A DNA stretch of 36,538 nt from Candidatus Gastranaerophilales bacterium (GCA_944323735.1 CALUTO010000019.1:1-36538), one strand, 5' to 3'; shown: positions 26,482 to 36,538, counted from the stretch's first letter. The notes: generated by a model from the letters alone, not told the origin. Translations and numbers: made by a program.

Positions 26482-27928
26482 ATATTTTGATTATTTTAAA
26501 ACAGATAAATTTAACAAAATATTCAACACAGTTCTTTTTTGCATATATATTATTCTTATTTTGACAACAATATTTCACCATGAATTGTGGAGGGATGAGG
26601 CGCAGGCCTGGCTTGTTGTCAGAGATTTAAACATATCGGGCATAATACATCACGTAAAAACAGAAGGACATCCTCTGTTATGGTATGTTTTACTTTTCCC
26701 TCTTGCAAAGCTTCACCTGCCTGTTTTTTCAATGCAGCTGCTGAGTTTTCTGCTTGCAGCTGCAGGTGCTGCAATATTTTTATTCTTATCTCCGTTTAAT
26801 AAACCTGTAAAAATTTCTGTTATTTTCAGTGCCGGTTTTCTCTACTGGTATTCGGTAATCGCAAGAAGCTATTCTCTAATTGTACCCCTGCTGCTTTTGT
26901 GTGCATATTTTTATCCAGAACGTATCAAAAAACCTTATATTTATACAATCCTGCTAATATTGCTTTCAAATACGCATGTACTCATGTTCGGTTTTTCCGT
27001 AATACTTTCAGTATTGTTTATTTTTGAACTGTTCAGAAGCAAACATATCCTCACAAAAACAAATGTAATTTTTCTGCCGGCAGTTTACTTTATAAATTTT
27101 TTGTTGATAACAATTTATATTTTAGCAGGCAAACAGGAAAATCTGCTTGTTCAAACTTTTATAAATACGGATATTACAGGAAAAAATATAATAAATACAT
27201 TTTTATCCGTTTTTTTTAATATTTATGCATACACGCCCATATTATTTATTATTTTATTAATTGTTTTTTTCTTTATATTGCTCGCAATACTGCTTAAAAA
27301 TGACAAAAAAATATTTCTGACGGTTTTTGCGGGAATTGCATTCCAGCTGGCAGTCTACAGATATATCTGGCACACAAGTCCGGAGAAAGCTTCTCTGGTT
27401 CTTCTCATTTTGCTTTTCGGTTTCTGGATAATTTTTGCCGGTAAAAATATTCCGGACAAAAAAAGGAGGCTCTGGAGCATATTAATAACACCTGTCTTTC
27501 TTTTCACATGGATTACATCATTTGCTGTAGTAAAAAATGATATAAAAAAAGACTATTCGGGAAGCAAAAAAGCAGCGGAATTTATACTTAAAAATACGGG
27601 AAAAAATGCTGTTTTTATATCTAACTATAACCTCACCACAGCAGGCATTTCGGCATATCTGCCGCAGCAAAAATTTTACTTTCCGCAGGAAAAATCGTTC
27701 TACACATATTCAAAATGGAACAACGGGCTGATGAAACCGTTCAATTCTTTTGTTGATTACTCCGGTTTCAAAAAACAGTTCAACAATAAAAAAATATATT
27801 TTATCTTCAGCTTTGGTATTTATATACCCTATCCTCCGGCTGAAATAAAAAAAGTCTATGAATCACCTGCAGATGTTTTAATTAATACGGAAAAATTTTA
27901 CATATATGAGCTTCAAAATAATGAATAA
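26471..27928 (+). CDS. Multi-pass membrane GT-C-like protein, paralog 1 of 3
   Basis: 485 aa from the ATG at 26471 (GAGGA upstream; an in-frame ATG at 26453 would overlap the GT2 gene further). About ten membrane helices follow a first-loop motif HHELWRDEAQAW (36-47), with TEGHPLLWY further on. The D-E pair in the first extracytoplasmic loop is the type of acidic motif used by GT-C glycosyltransferases. The C-terminal ~130 residues are a soluble domain. It is a paralog of the next two genes. Overlaps GT2 by 11 bases and the next gene by 8, indicating one operon. Confidence 0.82.
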   Translation: MQNKYFDYFKTDKFNKIFNTVLFCIYIILILTTIFHHELWRDEAQAWLVVRDLNISGIIHHVKTEGHPLLWYVLLFPLAKLHLPVFSMQLLSFLLAAAGAAIFLFLSPFNKPVKISVIFSAGFLYWYSVIARSYSLIVPLLLLCAYFYPERIKKPYIYTILLILLSNTHVLMFGFSVILSVLFIFELFRSKHILTKTNVIFLPAVYFINFLLITIYILAGKQENLLVQTFINTDITGKNIINTFLSVFFNIYAYTPILFIILLIVFFFILLAILLKNDKKIFLTVFAGIAFQLAVYRYIWHTSPEKASLVLLILLFGFWIIFAGKNIPDKKRRLWSILITPVFLFTWITSFAVVKNDIKKDYSGSKKAAEFILKNTGKNAVFISNYNLTTAGISAYLPQQKFYFPQEKSFYTYSKWNNGLMKPFNSFVDYSGFKKQFNNKKIYFIFSFGIYIPYPPAEIKKVYESPADVLINTEKFYIYELQNNE

Positions 27929-29312
27929 AAAATCAATACTCTTAATTATCGTTTTATTAATATATGCACTGATAACTTTTGTAATTATGATGCATCATGA
28001 AATATGGGGCGATGAAGCACAGGCATGGCTTGTATCCAGAGATTTAGACTTCGCTGGAATAATAAAACATGTCAGGACAGAAGGGCATCCTCTGCTGTGG
28101 TATTTTGTTATTCTGCCTTTTGCGAAACTCAATTTGCCGGTTGTTTCAATGAAAATTATTAACTGGCTTATCGTTCTGGCAGGTGCAGGTATTTTTATGT
28201 GGAAAGCACCGTTCTCTATTTTCTCAAAGATTTCAGTACTCATCAGTTCAGCTTTCTTGTACTGGTTTCCGGCACTCGCAAGAAGCTACTGTCTTGTCCC
28301 CCTGCTCTTATTCCTGCTGGCTGCTTTTTATAAAAAGCAAAAAGAACATCCATATTTATATGCAGTTCTTGTAATTTTACTTGCCCAGACACACGTTATT
28401 ATGTTTGCCTTTTGTTGTGCCCTGTTTGTGCTTTTTGTTCTGGAAAACAGGAAAAAAGAATTTGTATTTTCGTCTGTAATAATATTCTGCGGTTTATTAT
28501 CGGTATTTTTATATTTGTGTGGAAGCAGGGCAGAGAATAGCATAGTGCAGAGCTATCATAATGGTTTTAGTCCAGAACTTTTAAATTTAATATACAAAAA
28601 TGTTGTTTTCAATATATACAATTCAGTATCTGTTTTCTACACTGTTATTTTTACTGCATTTTGCACTTTCTGTGCTGTATTGCTTTTTATAAAGGACAGA
28701 AAATTACTGTTTGTATGGGCATTTCATCACTTATACCAGTTTTTTATTTTCGTTTTTATCTGGGGAATAATTGCCCAGAGAGCTTATACGCTGCTTTTTG
28801 TATCACTCTTCTGTCTGTGGATTATATATGAAAAATTCGAAACAAAAATATCAAAAATAGTGATAAACACATTTATCTCACTGACATTTTTGGCAACACT
28901 GCCAGCGTGTGCAAATATAATAACAAGAGATTGGATTTTCACATTTTCAGACGGAAAAAATGCAGCGGAATTTATAAAAAACAATATACCGGAAAATGCA
29001 TTCATTATGACAAACACACCGGTTACCACAGCAGCAATAAGTGTTTATCTTCCTGCGGATAAATGGAAATTTTATAATCCTAAATACAACAGCTATTATA
29101 CTTTTGCTGTGTGGAATAAAGGTATACCGAATCCGACAGACCCTCTGCCGGTAAAAGAAAAAACAGACAAATACAAGACCATATATGTAATTATGAGCGG
29201 AAGTTATTTTGCCGGCAAGCAGCCTTTCTACCAATCAAATGACGATGTTATGCTCATTCAGGAAAAATATTATATTTACAAAATCGGAGATAAAAACAGC
29301 AATGGAAAATAG
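27921..29312 (+). CDS. Multi-pass membrane GT-C-like protein, paralog 2 of 3
   Basis: 463 aa from the ATG at 27921 (an in-frame ATG at 27906 is possible). Same layout as the flanking genes: a first transmembrane helix, HHEIWGDEAQAW (25-36), VRTEGHPLLWY, several helices, then a soluble C-terminal part beginning around 340 with SDGKNAAEFIKNN. The N-terminal ~150 residues are closely alike to paralog 1 (for example QAWLV, ARSY, THV). Divergence is larger in the later helices and the C-terminal domain, suggesting duplication followed by change in donor or acceptor. Confidence 0.82.
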   Translation: MNKKSILLIIVLLIYALITFVIMMHHEIWGDEAQAWLVSRDLDFAGIIKHVRTEGHPLLWYFVILPFAKLNLPVVSMKIINWLIVLAGAGIFMWKAPFSIFSKISVLISSAFLYWFPALARSYCLVPLLLFLLAAFYKKQKEHPYLYAVLVILLAQTHVIMFAFCCALFVLFVLENRKKEFVFSSVIIFCGLLSVFLYLCGSRAENSIVQSYHNGFSPELLNLIYKNVVFNIYNSVSVFYTVIFTAFCTFCAVLLFIKDRKLLFVWAFHHLYQFFIFVFIWGIIAQRAYTLLFVSLFCLWIIYEKFETKISKIVINTFISLTFLATLPACANIITRDWIFTFSDGKNAAEFIKNNIPENAFIMTNTPVTTAAISVYLPADKWKFYNPKYNSYYTFAVWNKGIPNPTDPLPVKEKTDKYKTIYVIMSGSYFAGKQPFYQSNDDVMLIQEKYYIYKIGDKNSNGK

Positions 29313-30699
29313 AAAAAAACTTGCACTAAATATTTTTTGGACAATTTTATATGCGATTATTACCCTGTTTCTGGTGTTGCATCATGAAATATGGGCTGAT
29401 GAAGCACAGGTCTGGCTTTTAAGTAAAAACCTTTCAGTGTTCGGGCTGTTTGAACATCTTGTTCAGGAAGGACATCCGTCATTTTTTTATCTTCTTATGA
29501 TGCCTTTTGCAAAAACCGGTTGTTCTGTTTTTATTATGCAGATATTCTGCTGGCTGTGTGCGTGTGCGGCGGTTTTTATTTTGCTGCAGTTTTCTCCGTT
29601 TTCGAGATTTGAAAAAACCTCTATAATTCTGAGTTCAGGTTTTTTGTACTTTTTTCCTGTCATTGCAAGAAGTTATTCAATGATACCTCTTTTAATTTTC
29701 ATAGCAGCAATTTTATATAAAAAACAGAAAGAATATCCTGTTTTTTATGCCATTATACTCGCACTTATCGCAAACACTCATATAATAATGTTTATGTTTT
29801 CGGCAACTCTCGGCGGTTATTTTATTTACGATAATTTAATTAAAGAAAAACAAAAAAACAAAAAAAATATAATTTCTGCTGCTCTGGTTTTACTGGGGCT
29901 GTTTGCAGTGATATTGCAGCTTGCCGCAACACCGTTCGGAAAGAGCTGCGCAATAAAGTATGATTTGCATAATTTTGTACAAAATATACTATCTACATTC
30001 ACACAGTTTTTCGGATTTTCATTCGGTGCATCATCCGCTGCTATGCTTATGTTTCTGGGCGGAATATTTTTGACACTTCTTGTTTACATTTTCCTGAAAG
30101 ACAAAAAACTTTTTTCTGTTGCGCTGTCCGGTATTTTATTTCAGCTGTTTATTTATATAACAAGCTACAGCCTTCATATATACGGTACAAAAAGTTTTTG
30201 TGCACTTTTGATTATCTTATTCTGTTTCTGGCAAATAGAACAGGGGAAATATATAAAAATAATACTGAGCATATTTTTTCTGATGAGTACGTTGTATGGA
30301 CTGAGTTTTGCTCTGTCTGATGTTTTCAACAATTATTCAAGCGGAAAAGAAACGGCAGAGTATATAAGAAAAAATCTTCCGGAGGATTCTGTCCTTATTC
30401 CGATACCGGAACCATACGCACTGTCAGTTATGCTCTATCTTCCGGACAGAAAATTCTGGTCAGGAACACATTCAAAATATGTAAATTACATGCACTGGAG
30501 CTGCAATGCTGAAAATAATAAATCATTTGTATTTGATTACAGAAACGTTAAAGAAAAAAATATTTATTTTATAGTTTCAATGCCAAATCCGTATATAGAC
30601 AAAATATTCAACGGAAAAATAGAAGTCCTTTTTCAGTCAAAACCGTCGATTGCGGAAGGTGAAAGTTTCAGGGTGATTAAATATATTTTAAACGAATAA
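29302..30699 (+). CDS. Multi-pass membrane GT-C-like protein, paralog 3 of 3
   Basis: 465 aa from the ATG at 29302, which overlaps paralog 2 by 11 bases; a longer reading frame from 29209 is less likely because it lies wholly within the upstream gene. GGAG sits about 12 bases before the ATG. The first-loop motif HHEIWADEAQVW (27-38) and QEGHPSFFY match the paralogs; the conserved ARSY tract occurs after the third or fourth helix. The C-terminal soluble domain contains SSGKETAEYIRKNLPEDSV, like the corresponding region of paralogs 1 and 2. The last gene of the run; groES follows 87 bases later with its own expected promoter. Confidence 0.82.
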   Translation: MENRKKLALNIFWTILYAIITLFLVLHHEIWADEAQVWLLSKNLSVFGLFEHLVQEGHPSFFYLLMMPFAKTGCSVFIMQIFCWLCACAAVFILLQFSPFSRFEKTSIILSSGFLYFFPVIARSYSMIPLLIFIAAILYKKQKEYPVFYAIILALIANTHIIMFMFSATLGGYFIYDNLIKEKQKNKKNIISAALVLLGLFAVILQLAATPFGKSCAIKYDLHNFVQNILSTFTQFFGFSFGASSAAMLMFLGGIFLTLLVYIFLKDKKLFSVALSGILFQLFIYITSYSLHIYGTKSFCALLIILFCFWQIEQGKYIKIILSIFFLMSTLYGLSFALSDVFNNYSSGKETAEYIRKNLPEDSVLIPIPEPYALSVMLYLPDRKFWSGTHSKYVNYMHWSCNAENNKSFVFDYRNVKEKNIYFIVSMPNPYIDKIFNGKIEVLFQSKPSIAEGESFRVIKYILNE

Positions 30700-30786
30700 T
30701 TAATTTTTCATTAACATTTATAAGAAAAAAAAAAGTTAATGGTATAAAAGAGTAGTATTGAGAAATTAGAAAACTAGGAGGCTATT

Positions 30787-31077
30787 ATGGCAATCAGACC
30801 TTTATCAGACAAATTGGTTATTAAAATCATTGACGATACAGAACAGACATCAGGCGGTATCTTCATTCCCGATTCAGCAAAAGAAAAACCCCAGAAAGGC
30901 GAAGTTATCGCTGTAGGCCCTGGAAAAACTCTGGAAGACGGTAAGAAAGAAGATATGGAAGTTAAAGTAGGAGATATCGTTCTTTTTGCAAAATATGCAG
31001 GAACAGATATTAAATTAAACGATGAAAACCTGAAAATTCTTTCAGAAAAAGAAGTTTTAGGTATTTTAGAAGCATAA
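30787..31077 (+). CDS. groES: Co-chaperonin GroES
   Basis: 96 aa, the usual length. MAIRPLSDKLVIKI, GGIFIPDSAKEKP and the mobile-loop and dome motifs of GroES are present. It caps the GroEL ring during ATP-driven protein folding in the cytoplasm. AGGAGG lies five bases before the ATG. groEL follows 39 bases later. The leader (30700-30786) contains no CIRCE inverted repeat (TTAGCACTC...GAGTGCTAA), so HrcA control is not indicated; TATAAA at 30743-30748 is a possible -10. Confidence 0.98.
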   Translation: MAIRPLSDKLVIKIIDDTEQTSGGIFIPDSAKEKPQKGEVIAVGPGKTLEDGKKEDMEVKVGDIVLFAKYAGTDIKLNDENLKILSEKEVLGILEA

Positions 31078-32757
<1,680 letters not shown>

Positions 32758-32783
32758 TCATAACGCAAAAAACAAACAAAAAA

Positions 32784-32809
32784 GGGAGAATATTTTGTTC
32801 TCCCTTTTT
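32784..32809. terminator. Bidirectional intrinsic terminator
   Basis: GGGAGAA (32784-32790) and TTCTCCC (32798-32804) form a 7-bp stem with a seven-base loop, followed on the plus strand by TTTTT (32805-32809) and on the minus strand by six T. It serves groESL on one side and the convergent EF-hand gene on the other. Confidence 0.92.
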
Positions 32810-32844
32810 GCTGCAATATAAAAGATTTATTGAAGTGTTATTTC

Positions 32845-33411
32845 TTAATAAAGACGATAATCATAATTAGGCTTATATTGTTCCAGTTGTTGTTTTATTT
32901 TTCCAAAATCAATATCTGATAAATCTAATTTTGGAGCTGTTGTCATATTTGTATATTCATCGATGTTCAGTTTACCGTCTTTATTCTGGTCATATTTTTC
33001 AAATTTTTCCATCTGGTCTGCAATATAATCACCGATGTTGTCATATCCTTCGGGAAGTTTTCCTGTTTCTTTGTATTCTGCAATTATTTTATCAGCAATT
33101 TCCTGTTTGTTAACTTTTAAATCACCGTCTTTGTCTGTTGCTTTGAATGCATCTGCGATTTCTTTTTCTTTTTCCGGGTCTAATTCTTGTTTAAGCGGCA
33201 ATTCCGGTAATTTAATTTCTGCAGGCTCTTTCTTTCCAAAAATACCACCCGGCAATACCTTAGAAGGAAGCGGATAGGGTAATATTTGCGGCTTGTCTCC
33301 ATGAATCGGCAGCTGCATAATAGGAAGAGCTTCTTTGGTTTCGCCGTTTACTTTTTCCAGTACAGTTTTTACAAAATAAGGTAAAGTGTTTGTGTTTTGA
33401 ATAGATGTCAT
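32845..33411 (-). CDS. EF-hand calcium-binding protein
   Basis: 188 aa with two EF-hand loops: DKDGDLKVNKQE (93-104), in which position 6 is Leu and not Gly, and DQNKDGKLNIDE (141-152), which fits the canonical loop exactly. The first ~75 residues are Pro-rich and unstructured in appearance; no signal peptide or membrane segment is seen, so it is probably cytoplasmic or exported by an unknown route. It may buffer or sense calcium; the target is unknown. GAGGAG lies 6 bases before the ATG. The gene converges on groEL and shares its terminator. Confidence 0.88.
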   Translation of the reverse strand: MTSIQNTNTLPYFVKTVLEKVNGETKEALPIMQLPIHGDKPQILPYPLPSKVLPGGIFGKKEPAEIKLPELPLKQELDPEKEKEIADAFKATDKDGDLKVNKQEIADKIIAEYKETGKLPEGYDNIGDYIADQMEKFEKYDQNKDGKLNIDEYTNMTTAPKLDLSDIDFGKIKQQLEQYKPNYDYRLY

Positions 33412-33700
33412 GTTTTTCTCCTCTCTAGATTTTTTTAAATAAAAAATATAATTCCTCGTAGTTTTATAAAAACAAACATGACGAAAAAATTGCTTTTTCT
33501 GACATATAACATCTTGCCTCTGAAAAGAAAAATTCAGCTATAAACAAAGCTATAAACAATATTTTGGGCAATAAGAAATAATTTAATATTTTGTTACAAA
33601 AATACAAGTTTTGTGTAAATTTTTATTATCAATAAACATTATCCAACACCGGCTTTAATTTTGTGCTAGATTAAAATAAATAAGAAATCCGGAGGCAAAA

Positions 33701-35221
33701 ATGAAAAAAAGAGCATTGTTGAGTGTATTCGACAAAACAGGAATCGTTGAACTGGCAAAAGAACTGGTTGAAAAATATGAATATGAAATCGTATCCACCG
33801 GTCAAACATCAGAGCTTTTGAAGAAAAATAATATACCCGCCATAGAAGTCAGTGAAATTACAAGTTTTCCCGAAATGCTCTCCGGAAAAGTAAAAACGCT
33901 GCATCCGAATATCCATGCCGGTATCCTCGCCGATACTAAAAACACCGAAGAGCTTAAAGAAATTACGGACAAAAATATAAAACCGTTCGATATTGTTGTT
34001 GTAAATTTATACCCTTTTGAAAAAGTTGCAAAAGAAGAGCATGACGAAGATTTGCTCATAAAAAATATTGATATAGGCGGGGTTACGCTGCTTAGAGCAG
34101 CTGCAAAAAATAATAAAAACGTGACCGTTGTATCAAGCCCCGATGAATACGAAAAACTGCTCGAAAATCTTTCACAAAATAACGGTCAGACGGGAGATGA
34201 CTTAAGAAAAGAATTTGCGCTCAAAGCTTTTGAAATTACATCAAAATATGATTCGGAAATTATGAGAGAGCTTTCTGAAAATAAGGATTATGAAACACTT
34301 TATCTGAAAAATAAAAAAGAACTCAGATATGGCGAAAATCCGCATCAGAAAGCATTTATTTACGAATACAAAAACACTGCAGACTTTGATATCTTAAACG
34401 GCAAGGAGCTTTCTTACAACAATATTCTTGATGTCACAGCTGCGGTCAATATTGTCAGCGAGTTTTACGATGTTCCTGCCTGTGCTGTTGTGAAACATAC
34501 AACACCTTGCGGTGTGGCTCTGGGAAAAACTCTCAATGAAGCCTATTTGAAAGCCTTTGACGCAGATCCTGTCAGTGCATTCGGCGGTATAATTGCTTTT
34601 TCAAGAACAGTTGATGAAGAAATAGCAAAACATGCTTCATCTATATTTTTAGAAGTTTTGGTTGCGCCTGATTACACGGAGGAAGCCCTTAACCTTTTGA
34701 CAAAAAAGAAAAATCTCAGGATTATAAAACTGAATACACCGTTAAGAGTTTACAAAAATCTTATCAATAAAGAAATAAAAATTACTCCGTTTGGCACATT
34801 AATGCAGGATGTTGACAACAAAGAACTGGACAAAGATACATTTAAAGTAGTAACAAAAAACAAGCCTACCACCGAAATGATAGAGGATATGGTGTTTGCA
34901 TGGAAGGTTGCAAAACATGTCAAATCGAACGCAATCGTAATTGCAAAAGATTTCAAGACGCTTGGTATCTGCGGCGGTCAAACAAGCAGAATCGATGCGA
35001 TGGAAACGGCATTGAACAAAGCCTGTGACGGTGCAAAAGACGCTGTCGCAGCCTCAGACGGATTTTTCCCTGCTATAGACAACATACAGGCGGCTGCACA
35101 ATGCAGAATAGCCGGTATAATCCAGCCCGGAGGCAGTATAAAAGACAATGATGTAATAGAACAGGCAGACAAATACAATATAGTAATGGTAACAACAGGT
35201 GTCAGACATTTCAAACATTAA
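33701..35221 (+). CDS. purH: Bifunctional AICAR formyltransferase/IMP cyclohydrolase
   Basis: PurH catalyses the last two steps of IMP synthesis. 506 aa, normal length. The N-terminal cyclohydrolase (MGS-like) domain shows SVFDKTG (8-14), STGQT and KTLHPNIHAGIL; the C-terminal AICARFT domain shows LRYGENPHQ, VKHTTPCGVA, DPVSAFGG and a terminal VRHFKH. CCGGAGG lies about 6 bases before the ATG. The 289-base region upstream (33412-33700) is AT-rich and contains a 12-bp direct repeat AGCTATAAACAA (about 33536-33559); no riboswitch was recognised. The next gene starts inside its end. Confidence 0.97.
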   Translation: MKKRALLSVFDKTGIVELAKELVEKYEYEIVSTGQTSELLKKNNIPAIEVSEITSFPEMLSGKVKTLHPNIHAGILADTKNTEELKEITDKNIKPFDIVVVNLYPFEKVAKEEHDEDLLIKNIDIGGVTLLRAAAKNNKNVTVVSSPDEYEKLLENLSQNNGQTGDDLRKEFALKAFEITSKYDSEIMRELSENKDYETLYLKNKKELRYGENPHQKAFIYEYKNTADFDILNGKELSYNNILDVTAAVNIVSEFYDVPACAVVKHTTPCGVALGKTLNEAYLKAFDADPVSAFGGIIAFSRTVDEEIAKHASSIFLEVLVAPDYTEEALNLLTKKKNLRIIKLNTPLRVYKNLINKEIKITPFGTLMQDVDNKELDKDTFKVVTKNKPTTEMIEDMVFAWKVAKHVKSNAIVIAKDFKTLGICGGQTSRIDAMETALNKACDGAKDAVAASDGFFPAIDNIQAAAQCRIAGIIQPGGSIKDNDVIEQADKYNIVMVTTGVRHFKH

Positions 35222-36398
35222 TACAAATATTAAAGATAACAAAGAAGAGAACAAAAAGGCAGTGGCGTGGTTGACGCTCGGGCATGGTGTTGCTGATTGT
35301 TATTCCGGATTTATAAATCCGATATTGCCTTTTATTACTGCGAATATAGGAATTACTCTCGGGATTGCGACATGTGCTTTGAGTATTGCACAGCTGTTTT
35401 CTTCTATGATGCAGCCGGTATTCGGGTTTATTGCCGACAAATGCAGCAAAAGATTTTTCATATTCTGGGGAATATTAATTGCCTCAACGTTTTTATCACT
35501 GACGGGTATAGTGGCTAATTTCTGGCAGCTCGCAGCATGTCTTGTGCTCGGAAGTGTGGGGGTGGGTTTTTATCATCCGCAAGCAACAGGGCTTGTGCCT
35601 AGATACAGCGGAAAAAATACAGCACGCAATATGAGTATATTCATTGCTGCAGGCACAATAGGTTTTTCGATTGGTCCTTTGATTTCATCATTCATAACAG
35701 GAAAATTCGGGCTTCATGCAATGCCATATACCTCCGTAGCCGGAATTATTTTTGCAATGCTTGTTTTTGTTTGCGTGCCAAAGGTTGATGAATGTAATTT
35801 TGTTAAAAATGAAAATACCTTCAAAAAAACACTGACAGATATTTTAAAAAACAAAACAATGTGTCTTTTGATAATGGTATCTGTGCTGAAATCTTTGACA
35901 ACCTCGAGTTTTACGGTGCTTATGCCTTTTTTCTGGAAAAGTCACGGATACAGTCCGTATGAAATAGGCGGAGCAATGTTTTTGTTTCTTACTATAGGGG
36001 CTTTAGGTACATATTTGAGTACAAAATTCGAAAAGTATGTCGGTTACAAAAAAGTTTTTGCATTTTCTCTAATTATGCCGTTTATTCTGACTGGATTTTT
36101 TGCGTATCTTGTGGAAAAAACAACAGTCATTTCTTTTATTGTATTTATTCTTATCGGGTTTATTGCAATGCTTTCTGTTTCTATAAACATGGTTATGGCG
36201 CAGAAAGTCATGCCGCAGTATAAAAGTATGATATCGGGATTTATAGGCGGTTTTAGCTGGGGTGTGATAGGTGTTTTGTTTCCGGTAATAGGTTTTAGTG
36301 CAGAACGTATAGGTATACCGGTTACATTACTGATAATTTCATTTATACCTTTTGTTCTGTCTTATTTCGTAAGATTTTTGCCTGAGAAAAAGGAATAA
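35199..36398 (+). CDS. MFS transporter, fosmidomycin-resistance type
   Basis: 399 aa, about 12 hydrophobic helices. LTLGHGVADCYSGFINPILP near the start resembles the Fsr branch of the major facilitator superfamily, and the A motif GFIADKCSKR follows helix 2. It likely exports a small hydrophilic or drug-like compound by proton antiport; the substrate is not known. The start is GTG at 35199, 23 bases inside purH; no later in-frame Met precedes the first helix, but the ribosome site is weak, so a different non-ATG start is possible. A promoter for a downstream RNA overlaps its last codons. Confidence 0.85.
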   Translation: MSDISNINTNIKDNKEENKKAVAWLTLGHGVADCYSGFINPILPFITANIGITLGIATCALSIAQLFSSMMQPVFGFIADKCSKRFFIFWGILIASTFLSLTGIVANFWQLAACLVLGSVGVGFYHPQATGLVPRYSGKNTARNMSIFIAAGTIGFSIGPLISSFITGKFGLHAMPYTSVAGIIFAMLVFVCVPKVDECNFVKNENTFKKTLTDILKNKTMCLLIMVSVLKSLTTSSFTVLMPFFWKSHGYSPYEIGGAMFLFLTIGALGTYLSTKFEKYVGYKKVFAFSLIMPFILTGFFAYLVEKTTVISFIVFILIGFIAMLSVSINMVMAQKVMPQYKSMISGFIGGFSWGVIGVLFPVIGFSAERIGIPVTLLIISFIPFVLSYFVRFLPEKKE

Positions 36399-36407
36399 GT
36401 ATATAAT
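36378..36407 (+). promoter_or_regulatory. Probable promoter of the right-edge RNA element
   Basis: TTGCCT (36378-36383) and a perfect TATAAT (36402-36407) are separated by 18 bases. Start of transcription would fall near 36413-36414, at the first base of the GCGGTT closing stem of the element that follows. Confidence 0.45.
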
Positions 36408-36412
36408 CTTTA

Positions 36413-36526
36413 GCGGTTGTGGCAAGATGAAATCTTGTCCGTCCGTTGGTGGAAAAATAGAAAAAAATCGGGATGATAGGCTGACGTAGGCGAGTAAGGA
36501 GCCGTACGGCAGCGAATCAGAACCGC
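36413..36526 (+). ncRNA. Candidate structured RNA or leader
   Basis: GCGGTT (36413-36418) pairs with AACCGC (36521-36526), and the pairing continues outward as ATCTTT (36406-36411) with AAAGAT (36529-36534). Inside, CAAGAT/ATCTTG (36423-36437) makes a small hairpin, and GCTG-A-CGTA-GGC (36480-36491) pairs with GCC-G-TACG-G-CAGC (36501-36513). Thus about 25 base pairs are supported by sequence within 130 nt. I cannot match tmRNA, RNase P RNA, SRP RNA, T-box or a known riboswitch. It may be a small RNA, a leader for the next gene outside the window, or an intergenic repeat. Confidence 0.4.
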
Positions 36527-36538
36527 AAAAAGATAGCG

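Noticed and set aside
29209-29301. Upstream start for GT-C paralog 3
   Set aside because: It lies wholly within paralog 2, and the ATG at 29302 gives an N-terminus aligned with the other two copies.
30700-30786. CIRCE operator for groESL
   Set aside because: The TTAGCACTC/GAGTGCTAA pair is not present.
36413-36538. T-box or known riboswitch
   Set aside because: GAACCGC recalls part of the T-box antiterminator, but the flanking GGGTGG bulge and specifier features are missing.

Overview
The window looks like a chromosomal segment of a gut-type, non-photosynthetic relative of the cyanobacteria (Vampirovibrionia/Melainabacteria, probably Gastranaerophilales). This is inferred from AT-rich DNA, standard-code bacterial genes, a NusB of the long cyanobacterial size, a groES-groEL pair without a CIRCE operator, several large lineage-style hypothetical proteins, and a set of glycine-rich prepilins. 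No rRNA, tRNA, CRISPR array, transposase or phage module was recognised.

Layout. 1-1188 is non-coding. It holds two near-identical 289-bp direct repeats flanking a block that can fold into a long imperfect hairpin resembling 6S RNA in overall shape. 1189-7642 (+) is a tight three-gene operon: two unknown membrane proteins (362 and 1089 aa) and a GH13 alpha-amylase-family protein. 7663-10829 (-) carries a secreted thioredoxin-like protein coupled to a MerR-like DNA-binding/coiled-coil protein, miaB (apparently leaderless) and a BI-1/YccA-like membrane protein. 10999-17204 (-) encodes four type IV prepilin-like proteins, three of them large and glycine-rich with a shared Cys/Trp module and a terminal Trp; the largest contains an ~88-residue serine tract built from DNA tandem repeats. 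17502-20949 (+) is der-plsY-malic enzyme, where the malic enzyme seems to contain an internal degenerate duplication. 20939-23441 (-) has a small anchored protein, ftsY, nusB and a small Cys-rich protein. 23604-30699 is an envelope glycosylation region: a small unknown protein, a GT-C type membrane glycosyltransferase (-), then a GT2 and three tandem paralogous GT-C-like membrane proteins (+) with overlapping ends. 30787-32757 is groES-groEL, followed by a bidirectional terminator and an EF-hand protein (-). 33701-36398 is purH and an MFS exporter. The right edge (36378-36538) carries a promoter followed by a strongly paired element, likely a small RNA or leader.

Functionally the window mixes housekeeping (tRNA modification, ribosome GTPase, phospholipid synthesis, SRP receptor, antitermination, chaperonin, purine synthesis) with surface biology: pilins, membrane glycosyltransferases, and a lineage-specific membrane/GH13 operon. 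The less ordinary observations are the malic-enzyme duplication, the glycine-rich pilins with Ala before the cleavage site, the expandable serine linker, and the two candidate structured RNAs.
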